In this document: piece by piece, positions 28,538 to 36,018 of the stretch
Layout of the letters: every line of letters starts with the position of its first letter
Position numbering within the stretch: the stretch's first letter is position 1
Source: Verrucomicrobiota bacterium
GTDB lineage: Bacteria > Verrucomicrobiota > Kiritimatiellia > CAIQIC01 > JAGNIJ01
Length of the DNA: 64,000 bases
NCBI GenBank assembly: GCA_022710725.1
Contig: JAKLGK010000012.1
Span: forward strand, 1-64,000
Direction of reading: 5' to 3'
Translations under genes and position numbers: made by a program
The notes under the pieces: generated by a model
Told to the model about the DNA's origin: nothing
The model's database searches: none
The model's input: only the letters and a program-made list of their open reading frames with translations

Positions 28538-30724
28538 ATGGACCAAGACTCACATTCGCCGATCGACCCGCCCTCCGCCGCCGACCGCGAGGAATGGTTC
28601 CTCGCGCGCCTCGCCGACGATCCCCTGCCGAACGCCACGCTGCTGGATTTCCTGAAAACGCTGCCGCCCGCCGGCGAGACCGAGCGGGCCGACGCCTGGG
28701 CCGAACTGCTGGAGGATACCCTGGTGGAGCGCGGGCAGAACCTCGCGGCCCTTTCCCTGTTGCGCGTCCGCTCGACCTGGGCCGCGCCGGGCCGCGACGC
28801 GGCGTACTGGCGCGCCCGCGCCATGGCGCTGCTGGACTCGGATCACGACCGGCGCGCGCTGGTGTCTCACGCCGGGTTCGACGCCACGCTGCCGGTGGCG
28901 GAGGGGTTCCGCCGGCTCGACTTCCTGCTCTCCCTGCGGCCGGGGATGCTCTGCCTGGACCGCACGTGGGGCTTCGGCGTGGTCCAGCGCGTGGACTCGT
29001 TCTACGGCCGGGTGGAGATCGACTTCGAGCGGAAGCCCGATCATTTTCTCGCGCTGGCCTACGCGGCCGAATCGCTGCGGCTGCTCCCCGAGGATCACCT
29101 CCTGGCGCGCCTGTACCGCCGCCCCGAGGAAACGATCCGGCTTGTGAGCGAAAACCCGGCCGAGGTCGCGCGCCTCGCGCTGCGGAGCTACGGGCCGCTG
29201 ACGCCGCCCCAGCTCCAGGAAATCCTGTCGCCCCGCCTGGTGGCGGAGGCCGGCTGGAAGAAATTCTGGGACACCGCGCGGGCCGCGCTGAAGAAGGATC
29301 CGCTGGTCGACGTGCCGGCGAAGCGCTCCGAGCCGCTGCGGCTGCGGGACAAGCCGGCGGCCTTCGACGCCGCCTGGCTGGCCGGCCTCGCCTCCGAGCG
29401 CGACCTGGACCGGATCGCCTCCGAGGTCGAGCGATACGAGCGCGAGCGCGGCACGATGGAGATCCCCGTGGGCGAAGAGGCCGCGCGCGAGGTGATCGCG
29501 GAGCGGCTGGCCTTCCTCGTGAAGGGCATCGGCCGCGCGCGGCCGGACCTCGAGGTGATCGCGGTGCTCGCCGCGGAGAAGCTAGGGATCGCTCCGGAGC
29601 GCATCGGCGCCGCGGGCCGCGTGAAGGAATGGCTGGCCGAGGCGCGGTACCTGGAGATGGTGCGGGACCTGCCCGCCCGGGTGGTGCCGCCGTTCCTGGA
29701 CGCGCTCGAGCGCGCCAGCGCGGAGGGCGTCCGCGCGCTCTGGCTGAACAACCCCAACCGCATGGGGTTCACCGCGCTGGCGGAGGCCCTGGCCCGGCTG
29801 GAGGCGGCGCGATGGGACGGCCGGTGCGCGGACGCGCTGCGGGAGCTGCTGGCCGCGCGCAAGGCCGAGGTCGAGGTGCTGTACTGGATCACCCGCAACA
29901 TGGCCCGGCTCGACGGCTGGGACCTGGCGACCGCGCCCGAGCTGATGACCCAGGTGCTGGACCAACTGGCGGAGGACTACAGCGGCGAGCGGCTGAAGGT
30001 GAAAAACCAACTGCGCTCCCGGTTCGAGCAGAAGGAATGGCTGCAGCCGATGCTCGCCGCGCTCGACGAGCGGAAGCGGCGAGAGGTCCTGCAACGCGTG
30101 AAGGAGTCGCCGGCCTGGTCGGCCCTCGACCGGCAGTCGGTGATGGGCAAGATCGTCAAGATGTACCCGGAGCTCGAACAGGTGCTGTCGGGCGCGGCGC
30201 CGGAGAAGGCCGCCGAGGCGGCGCCGGCCGCGGTGACGTCGTGGCGCACGTACCGGGAGCGGCAGGCGCAACTGGAGAAGCTGGTGCGCGAGGAGATCCC
30301 GCGGAACAGCCGGGACATCGCGACGGCCCGGGCGCACGGCGACCTGCGCGAGAACGCCGAGTTCAAGGCGGCGAAGGAAATGCAGGGCATCCTGTTCCGC
30401 CGGCGCGCGGAGTGGGAGGCGATGCTGCAGCTCGTGCAGCCGACCGATTTCCGCAGCCCGGCCGGGGAAGGCGCGGGCCAGGGGACGGCGGTGCGGCTGC
30501 GGTTCGCGGACGACCGCGAGGAGCGCTATCACATCCTCGGCGAGTGGGACCAGGACGAGGCGCTGCACATCATCTCGAGCCAGACGCGGATGGCGCAGGC
30601 GCTGCAGGGGCGGAAGGCGGGCGAGACGGTGAAGGTGCCGACGGCCTCCGGCGAGGCGGACTGCACGCTGGCCGAAGTCGGCCCGCTGCCGGACGAGGTC
30701 CGCGCGTGGATCGGCGGGCCGTAG
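28538..30724 (+). CDS. greA: GreA-family transcription elongation factor with long N-terminal extension
   Basis: A 728-residue protein. The last 160 residues are GreA/GreB-like: a coiled-coil start (RQAQLEKLVREEIPRNSRDI), the acidic tip region AHGDLRENAEFKAAKE, and the FKBP-like C-terminal domain ending TLAEVGPLP. GreA factors rescue backtracked RNA polymerase by stimulating transcript cleavage. The N-terminal roughly 550 residues are mainly alpha-helical and acidic/basic mixed, with no domain I can name. Chlamydiae have a similarly long GreA, so this architecture supports a PVC origin. ATG 28538 is preferred over 28532 because AGAAGG lies six bases before it. Confidence 0.9.
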   Translation: MDQDSHSPIDPPSAADREEWFLARLADDPLPNATLLDFLKTLPPAGETERADAWAELLEDTLVERGQNLAALSLLRVRSTWAAPGRDAAYWRARAMALLDSDHDRRALVSHAGFDATLPVAEGFRRLDFLLSLRPGMLCLDRTWGFGVVQRVDSFYGRVEIDFERKPDHFLALAYAAESLRLLPEDHLLARLYRRPEETIRLVSENPAEVARLALRSYGPLTPPQLQEILSPRLVAEAGWKKFWDTARAALKKDPLVDVPAKRSEPLRLRDKPAAFDAAWLAGLASERDLDRIASEVERYERERGTMEIPVGEEAAREVIAERLAFLVKGIGRARPDLEVIAVLAAEKLGIAPERIGAAGRVKEWLAEARYLEMVRDLPARVVPPFLDALERASAEGVRALWLNNPNRMGFTALAEALARLEAARWDGRCADALRELLAARKAEVEVLYWITRNMARLDGWDLATAPELMTQVLDQLAEDYSGERLKVKNQLRSRFEQKEWLQPMLAALDERKRREVLQRVKESPAWSALDRQSVMGKIVKMYPELEQVLSGAAPEKAAEAAPAAVTSWRTYRERQAQLEKLVREEIPRNSRDIATARAHGDLRENAEFKAAKEMQGILFRRRAEWEAMLQLVQPTDFRSPAGEGAGQGTAVRLRFADDREERYHILGEWDQDEALHIISSQTRMAQALQGRKAGETVKVPTASGEADCTLAEVGPLPDEVRAWIGGP

Positions 30725-30805
30725 CTGGAGCCAAGGCGCCCCTGGCCCGGCCTTGTTCCGCGGGAGCGCGGCGTCTCCAGGTTCGCATAAGGCCGCCGGG
30801 GAGGT

Positions 30806-32875
30806 TCAATGGTTCCAGTTCCCGGCGGCGGCTGGCTGTTGAACCCGGTAGATTCGCAACGGGTCCGTCGGCAGGGGCTGGCCCCTGAACCGCAGCGTCG
30901 ACTCTTCCAGTTTTTTCAGCGCAGGCTCCGGGCCCAGCCATTCGGGGAGCGTCGGGTCTCCACCCGCCAGCCGGGCGGCAAAGGTCCGCGCGATGCCCGC
31001 GGCGTCCTGGGAGCCGAAGCGCATGTAGTAGAAATCGCGCGCCGTGTCGGCCGGCCGGCTTAACAGCAGGTGGGTCCACCCGCGTTCGAGGGCAAGCTGC
31101 CGCGCGTTCCGACCGCCCGGCTCGTCCGTGAAGAACATGGCGGCAGCGGTCAACCCGTCGAGATTCTCCCAATAGAAGGAAGTGACCGCGGGGATCCCGG
31201 CGCGCCACCAGAGGATGCCCGCCAGGGCGGGGTTGGAAGCGAGGCCGCGCCAGGTCTGTCCGTGCCGCGCCGAGGACATGGCCTGCGCGATGCCCTCCCG
31301 GTACACGGCGCCGGTCAGCAGCGGAGAGATCGTCTGCCCGTTCCGGAGGCGCGCGAGGTAGGTCGCGTGCTCGAAGACGCACCAGGCCGGCTGCGCGAAG
31401 GCCAGCGCGGCCGCCGCCGTCCACGCGAGCCGGGCCGGGCGGCGCTTGCGCGCCTGCCGCCAGGTAAAGGCCAGCGCGCCGGCCGCGAGCCAGAAGAGCG
31501 CCACGGTCCAGAAGGCTGCCCACCGTGCCTGGAGGTGCGTCAGATAAAGGAAGCCCCCGGCCAGCGCCAAGGCCGTTCCGATCCAGGCCCACTCCGCGCG
31601 GCGCGTCTTCCGCGAGGCCGCGAGCGCCAGGCCCGCCGGCAGGGCCAGCAGCACGGCGCCGTACTCGAGCAGCCAGCGGCCCAGCGTGGCGGAGGCCAGC
31701 AGGTCCGTGCGTTTGAATTCGGCGATGAAGCCGTGCATTCGCAGGAGGGGATCGAGCTTCATGGCGTGCCAGGACGCGGGGCCGAGATAGAGGGCGAGCG
31801 GCAGGGCGGCCGTGCCGGCGGCGGACAGACCCAGGGCCAGGGCGCGCGTCCGCGTGAGCGGGCCGCCCTCCGCGCGCCACGCGCCGACGCGGGCCAGCAG
31901 TTCGCCGGCCGCCATGAACCACAGAGCGTAGAGCGGATGGTTTACCTCCAGGCGCATGGCGAGGGGCGCAGGGACATACTCGATCAGGTACGCCGCCAGG
32001 CTCGCGATCCCTCCCGCATAGCCCCAGGCCTTCCAGGGGCTCGGATCGAAGCGGCCGCCGCCCTGCCGTCCGTGGCGGGTGACCGGAAGGAACCAAAACA
32101 GGACCAGCATGCCCGCGATGACCAGGCCGGTGCACAGCAGGGCGACGGTGGCTCCGATCCAGAAGCCGAGTCCTCCGGCTACGCCCGCGCCAATGAACCA
32201 TCGCCGGACTGCGGGCGGGGAGCCCAGGCCGGGAGCGCGGCGCGCCCAACCCCATCCGCCGGCGGCCAGCATCGCCCACTGGCTGAACGCGAAAAGAAGC
32301 TGGAGCGAATGATGATCCGGCCGCAGCGGGTGGAACAGCCAGAACAGCGTCTTGGACGAAGCGGTCAGCAGCAGCCAGAGCAGGGCGGGGGCCAGACCCA
32401 GGGTCCGGAAGAGCAGCGCCGCGCCGCCGACGGCCAGCAGGGCCAGGAGGACCGGTTGGATCCACAGGGCGGCCGGTTCAAGATTGTCTGCAATGGTCCC
32501 GCCGGCCGCCCGGCTGCGCAGCCACGCGGCCGCGTTCATCAGCCAGGCCATGGACTGGCTCCAGTGCATGGGCCGGCCCCGGGGCGCGTTGTCGGCGAAG
32601 GTCCATCGCACGCGCCAGGTTTTTCCGTCCGCCATCTCGCGCGCATACGAGAGCCAGTAGTAGGCGTCCGCGTCGAGGAACCCCCGGGCCGCGTCGGGCC
32701 GCGCCGTGACGCCGGCGAATTCATAGTATTGGGCCGCCCGGGCCGTCGCGCGGTCCCATGTCCGCGTCAGGGCCAGCAGGTAGACGGTGGCCGCCAGCGC
32801 GGCGCCGCCAAGGATCAGGCGGGCCGTCAGGTTCCGTCGGATCGTTCCCGCGGGATGTTCTTTTCCGGCGTGCAT
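30806..32875 (-). CDS. STT3-like (GT-C fold) membrane glycosyltransferase
   Basis: A 689-residue polytopic protein. After the first helix (LILGGAALAATVYLLAL) a large loop carries DADAYYWLSYAREMADG (Asp68/Asp70), then WRVRWTFADNAPRGRPMHWSQ. This resembles the catalytic first loop of oligosaccharyltransferase STT3/PglB proteins, which transfer glycans to asparagine. About twelve further helices follow, with a soluble C-terminal domain from about residue 540. No WWDYG-like motif is evident, so the exact activity is uncertain; another GT-C enzyme is possible. It is divergent from argC and convergent with greA. Confidence 0.72.
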   Translation of the reverse strand: MHAGKEHPAGTIRRNLTARLILGGAALAATVYLLALTRTWDRATARAAQYYEFAGVTARPDAARGFLDADAYYWLSYAREMADGKTWRVRWTFADNAPRGRPMHWSQSMAWLMNAAAWLRSRAAGGTIADNLEPAALWIQPVLLALLAVGGAALLFRTLGLAPALLWLLLTASSKTLFWLFHPLRPDHHSLQLLFAFSQWAMLAAGGWGWARRAPGLGSPPAVRRWFIGAGVAGGLGFWIGATVALLCTGLVIAGMLVLFWFLPVTRHGRQGGGRFDPSPWKAWGYAGGIASLAAYLIEYVPAPLAMRLEVNHPLYALWFMAAGELLARVGAWRAEGGPLTRTRALALGLSAAGTAALPLALYLGPASWHAMKLDPLLRMHGFIAEFKRTDLLASATLGRWLLEYGAVLLALPAGLALAASRKTRRAEWAWIGTALALAGGFLYLTHLQARWAAFWTVALFWLAAGALAFTWRQARKRRPARLAWTAAAALAFAQPAWCVFEHATYLARLRNGQTISPLLTGAVYREGIAQAMSSARHGQTWRGLASNPALAGILWWRAGIPAVTSFYWENLDGLTAAAMFFTDEPGGRNARQLALERGWTHLLLSRPADTARDFYYMRFGSQDAAGIARTFAARLAGGDPTLPEWLGPEPALKKLEESTLRFRGQPLPTDPLRIYRVQQPAAAGNWNH

Positions 32876-32991
32876 GCGGTACGGCCCAGTATGCCGGGGG
32901 GCGGCAGGGAAGACAAACCCCGTTCACCTTTTCCTTTTTTTCCCCCGCGGGCAGAGTATATTCGCCGGGATTTAACGACGGGAGAGCGACG

Positions 32992-34050
32992 ATGATCAAG
33001 GCGAAGATCGTGGGCGCGGGCGGGTACGGGGGCGTGGGGATCACGGAGCTGCTGATGCGGCACCCGGAGGCGCGGATCGCGTGCCTGGTGGACGTCACGG
33101 ACGTGGGCTCGCCGATGAGCGCGCTGTATCCGCACCTGGCGGGCTTCTGCGACATGAAGGTCTCGGCGCCGGACAGCCCGGAGGCGCAGGCGCCGGCGGA
33201 CGTCGTGTTCTTCTCCACGCCGGACGGCGTCGGCATGCAGCTGGCCGAGGCGGAGCTGAAGAAGGGCGCCCGGGTGATCGACTACAGCGGGGACTTCCGG
33301 TTCAACGACGCGGAGACGTACGCCGAGTACGCCCGGCGCATCGGGCGGGATCCCGCGCACAAGTCGCCGCACCTGCTGCCCCAGTCGGTGTACGGGCTGG
33401 CCGAACTGCACCGGGCGCAGATCGGGAAGGGCCAGAAGCTGGTCGGCAACCCCGGCTGTTTCGCGGTGAGCTGCCTGCTGGGGCTTTCCCCGGCCATCCG
33501 GAACGGGTTGGTGGATCTCGCCAGCCTGATCTGCGACTGCAAGACGGGCGTGTCGGGCGCGGGCAAGAAGCCGGCGGCGAGCTTTCATTACCCGGCGCGG
33601 TACGACCACATGAACGCCTACCGCCTCACGGGCCACCAGCACGTAATGGAGGTCGAGCGCGAACTGGGCCTGCTGGCGGGCGGGCCGGTCCGGGTCACGT
33701 TTACCGCGCAGGTCGTGCCGACGTGCCGGGGCATCCTGTCGTGCCTCTACGGGACGCTCCGGCCGGGCGTCACCCCGGCCGCCGTCGCGGACGCGTACAA
33801 GGCCTTCTACGCGGGCAGCCCGTTTGTCCGGCTGTACGACCGGACGGCGGCGATCGGGACCGCCCACGTGCGCGGCACCAACTACGGCAACCTGATCGTC
33901 GACGTGGACGAGCGGACGAACCGCCTGCGCGTCGTGTCGCACATCGACAACCTGATGAAGGGCCAGGCGGGCAACGCGCTGCAGAACATGAACCTGCTCT
34001 TCGGCCTGCCGGAGACCTGCGGGCTGGACCGGGCGGGGCAGTATCCCTGA
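32992..34050 (+). CDS. argC: N-acetyl-gamma-glutamyl-phosphate reductase
   Basis: A 352-residue NADPH-dependent enzyme for the third step of arginine synthesis. The nucleotide-binding GAGGYGGVGITELL is at the N-terminus, the catalytic Cys156 in VGNPGCF, and further blocks are VIDYSGDFR, SVYGLAELHR and CDCKTGVSGAGKKP. ATG 32992 is chosen for the GGAGAG eight bases before it; the frame runs further upstream but without family sequence. No other arginine gene is adjacent. Confidence 0.95.
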   Translation: MIKAKIVGAGGYGGVGITELLMRHPEARIACLVDVTDVGSPMSALYPHLAGFCDMKVSAPDSPEAQAPADVVFFSTPDGVGMQLAEAELKKGARVIDYSGDFRFNDAETYAEYARRIGRDPAHKSPHLLPQSVYGLAELHRAQIGKGQKLVGNPGCFAVSCLLGLSPAIRNGLVDLASLICDCKTGVSGAGKKPAASFHYPARYDHMNAYRLTGHQHVMEVERELGLLAGGPVRVTFTAQVVPTCRGILSCLYGTLRPGVTPAAVADAYKAFYAGSPFVRLYDRTAAIGTAHVRGTNYGNLIVDVDERTNRLRVVSHIDNLMKGQAGNALQNMNLLFGLPETCGLDRAGQYP

Positions 34051-34089
34051 CGCCGACGCAGGGGAGCGGCGGCCCCGCGCGGCCCGTCT

Positions 34090-34413
34090 TTACGGCCGCA
34101 GGTCCCGCGTCAGGCGTTCGCGGAGGCGCGTGTGCGACTTGACCACGTCCGCCGCGCAGTTCAGCGCCTGGAGAATACCGGGCGTTTCCAGGTGATGGTA
34201 GACCCGGAGTCCGGCTCTTCGCTCGGTGAGGATCCCGCACTTCTTGAGGACCGTCAGGTGGCGGGAGAGGGTGGGCTGCCTCACGCCGACTTCCCGGTTC
34301 AGATCCCGCACGCAGAGGTCCTGGTGCCGAAGCGCCTCCACGATGGTGATCCGCACCGGATTCCCCACGGCTTTAAGGATCTCCGCCTTGGCCTTGGCTG
34401 GGTCCATATTCAT
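34090..34413 (-). CDS. ArsR-family winged-helix transcription regulator
   Basis: A 107-residue repressor-type protein with the ArsR layout: AVGNPVRITIVEALRH, recognition region RDLNREVGVRQPTLSRHLTVLKK, and wing GILTERRAGLRVYHHL. No clear cysteine metal motif (such as CxC before the recognition helix) is seen, although DLCVRD provides one cysteine in the alpha-3 position, so the inducer is unknown. A perfect 24-base palindrome lies seven bases upstream, suggesting autoregulation. It is convergent with argC. Confidence 0.88.
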   Translation of the reverse strand: MNMDPAKAKAEILKAVGNPVRITIVEALRHQDLCVRDLNREVGVRQPTLSRHLTVLKKCGILTERRAGLRVYHHLETPGILQALNCAADVVKSHTRLRERLTRDLRP

Positions 34414-34733
34414 CTATTCATATATAGCCATATGGCTATATATTATGTCAAGCGGGGCCGCGGCGATGGCGAACCGGGGGATGCCGATCCCGCCTCGCCT
34501 GCGCGGAAGAGGTCCGGGCCTTCCCGCCGCTTCCCGCGAACCACCGGGCAGCGACCTCGCGCGCGGAACGGGACGTCTCCCTTCCGCCGCCGCGTCGCTT
34601 TCCTCTTGAGTTTTGCCGGCTCCCGTTCTATGTCCGGGTCTGCTTCAAAAACCCGAACGCCGGGCCGGGGCCCTCTCCGCCAACGACGGCGGGGCGCATC
34701 CTCCGCGCGGCTTCGACACGAGGAATAGACGAC
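34414..34733. other. Intergenic region between ArsR-type gene and bactofilin
   Basis: 320 bases. The left end is AT-rich and holds the palindromic operator at 34420-34443. The rest is GC-rich, with no open frame that resembles a protein and no recognised RNA gene. It probably contains the bactofilin promoter, but no good -35/-10 pair stands out. Confidence 0.6.
34420..34443. promoter_or_regulatory. Palindromic operator for the ArsR-type regulator
   Basis: A perfect 24-base palindrome centred on CCATATGG (ATATATAGCCAT and its complement). Its position directly before the ArsR-type gene and its length are those of ArsR/SmtB operators. The flanking TATA-rich sequence could be the -10 region. 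Binding is inferred. Confidence 0.65.
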
Positions 34734-35150
34734 ATGGACAGCAACGCGAACGCATCGCAGTCGGTCATCGCCCCCGAAGTGGAAATCACCGGGACCATCA
34801 AAACGTCCGGATCCATCCGGATCGACGGCAAACTCGATGGCGAACTCAATTGCGGCGGGGACGCCGTGATCGGCAAGAGCGCGAACATCAAGGGCAACCT
34901 GACCGTCAATGCCGTTTCGATCGCCGGCGCCATCACGGGCAACATCACCGCGCGCGACCGCATCGAGATGAAATCCACGGCCCGGGTCATGGGCGACATC
35001 AAGGCCAAGCGGCTCGCGGTCGAGGACGGCGTGACCTTCGTCGGCAAGTCGGAAGTCAATCCTTCCGGCTCTCCGGCGGCCGCGGCCGCTTCGGCCCGCG
35101 ACGAGGAACCGGTCGCGGATACCAAGCCGAGCTTCTTCGGCAAGCGCTGA
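34734..35150 (+). CDS. Bactofilin (polymer-forming cytoskeletal protein)
   Basis: A 138-residue protein whose centre (about residues 12-105) is a run of short beta-helix turns with GTI/GSI-type repeats: EITGTIKTSGSIRIDG, LDGELNCGGDAVIG, NIKGNLTV, ITGNITARDRIEM and AKRLAVEDG. Such bactofilins polymerise at the cell membrane and organise wall or polar structures. The tail is alanine-rich and disordered. It lies 90 bases before a second bactofilin-like gene on the same strand, probably the same operon. Confidence 0.93.
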   Translation: MDSNANASQSVIAPEVEITGTIKTSGSIRIDGKLDGELNCGGDAVIGKSANIKGNLTVNAVSIAGAITGNITARDRIEMKSTARVMGDIKAKRLAVEDGVTFVGKSEVNPSGSPAAAAASARDEEPVADTKPSFFGKR

Positions 35151-35240
35151 CCGGGTTCGGGATCGCGCCGCCTGCGGCCGGTCCGGCTTCGTGCCGGGCG
35201 TGGCCGCTTGAGGCCGGCCCCTGTCTTTCCTGGAGCACAC

Positions 35241-35936
35241 GTGGCGGGTTCGCGCAAAACGTCGGTGGTGGACGGCTACACGGTCGTCCGGATGGTCCGG
35301 CACGCCAAGGGCGGCGAGCCGGAGCCCGCCCCGTCCCCGCCTCCCCGGAAGGAACCGCTGCCGGCGGGCGACGGGAAAAAGGCGCACATCGGGCACACGG
35401 TCCTGCCGACCCGACACACGATCCGCTGCTATGAATGCGCCTATGAATTCACGCTGACCGCCCGCTCGCCGAAGACCTACTGCCCCAAGTGCCGGACCAT
35501 CCTCGAATGGAAGGATGTGCTCATCCAGGGCGAATGGTCCGAATCGGTCAAGACCGCCGGCACGATCCGCGTCGGGCCGCAGGGCGTGGTCCGGGCCGGG
35601 ACGCTGATCGCCACGGATATCCTCCTGGACGGGCGGGTCGAAGGGGGGAGTCTCGATGCTTTCCGCTGGCTCGAACTGGGCGCCGGCGCCGCGTACGACC
35701 CGGCCTGCATGAAGGCCTCCAGCCTGCGCGTGGCGGCCGGGGCGGAGATCAAACTGAAAGGCCGGGCAACGTTCCAGGACGTGGAGATTTTCGGGCGGCT
35801 CGATGCCCGGCTGCAGGCGGGCGGCCTGGTGGCCGTGCGCGCGGGCGGGCTGCTGACGGGCGAACTGGAAGGGCCCCGCTTGTCGGTGGAGGAAGGCGGC
35901 GGCCTCCGCGCCCGCCTCAAGGTGATCGGCGCCTGA
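35241..35936 (+). CDS. Bactofilin-like protein with N-terminal zinc ribbon
   Basis: A 231-residue protein. After a disordered proline-rich stretch it has a likely zinc ribbon formed by CYEC and CPKC around residue 57-78. A bactofilin-like beta-helix region follows (SVKTAGTIRVGPQGVVRAGT, ILLDGRVEGG, LQAGGLVAVRAGGLLTGELE). The start is inferred as GTG 35241, with GGAG seven bases upstream, because upstream codons in the same frame have no good start signal. It may co-assemble with the bactofilin upstream. The zinc ribbon plus polymer domain is unusual to my eye. Confidence 0.78.
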   Translation: MAGSRKTSVVDGYTVVRMVRHAKGGEPEPAPSPPPRKEPLPAGDGKKAHIGHTVLPTRHTIRCYECAYEFTLTARSPKTYCPKCRTILEWKDVLIQGEWSESVKTAGTIRVGPQGVVRAGTLIATDILLDGRVEGGSLDAFRWLELGAGAAYDPACMKASSLRVAAGAEIKLKGRATFQDVEIFGRLDARLQAGGLVAVRAGGLLTGELEGPRLSVEEGGGLRARLKVIGA

Positions 35937-36018
35937 TCGGCCGGGCCTCCCCCGGCCGCCCGCATTCCTCGTTGTGCGGGTCCGATCATTATGCTAGGAA
36001 CGGCTTCGGAGTGCGGAT

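Noticed and set aside
31070-32995. A 641-codon plus-strand frame over the STT3-like gene
   Set aside because: The reverse strand carries the helices and acidic loop of a membrane glycosyltransferase; this frame is Gln/Arg/Gly-rich without motifs.
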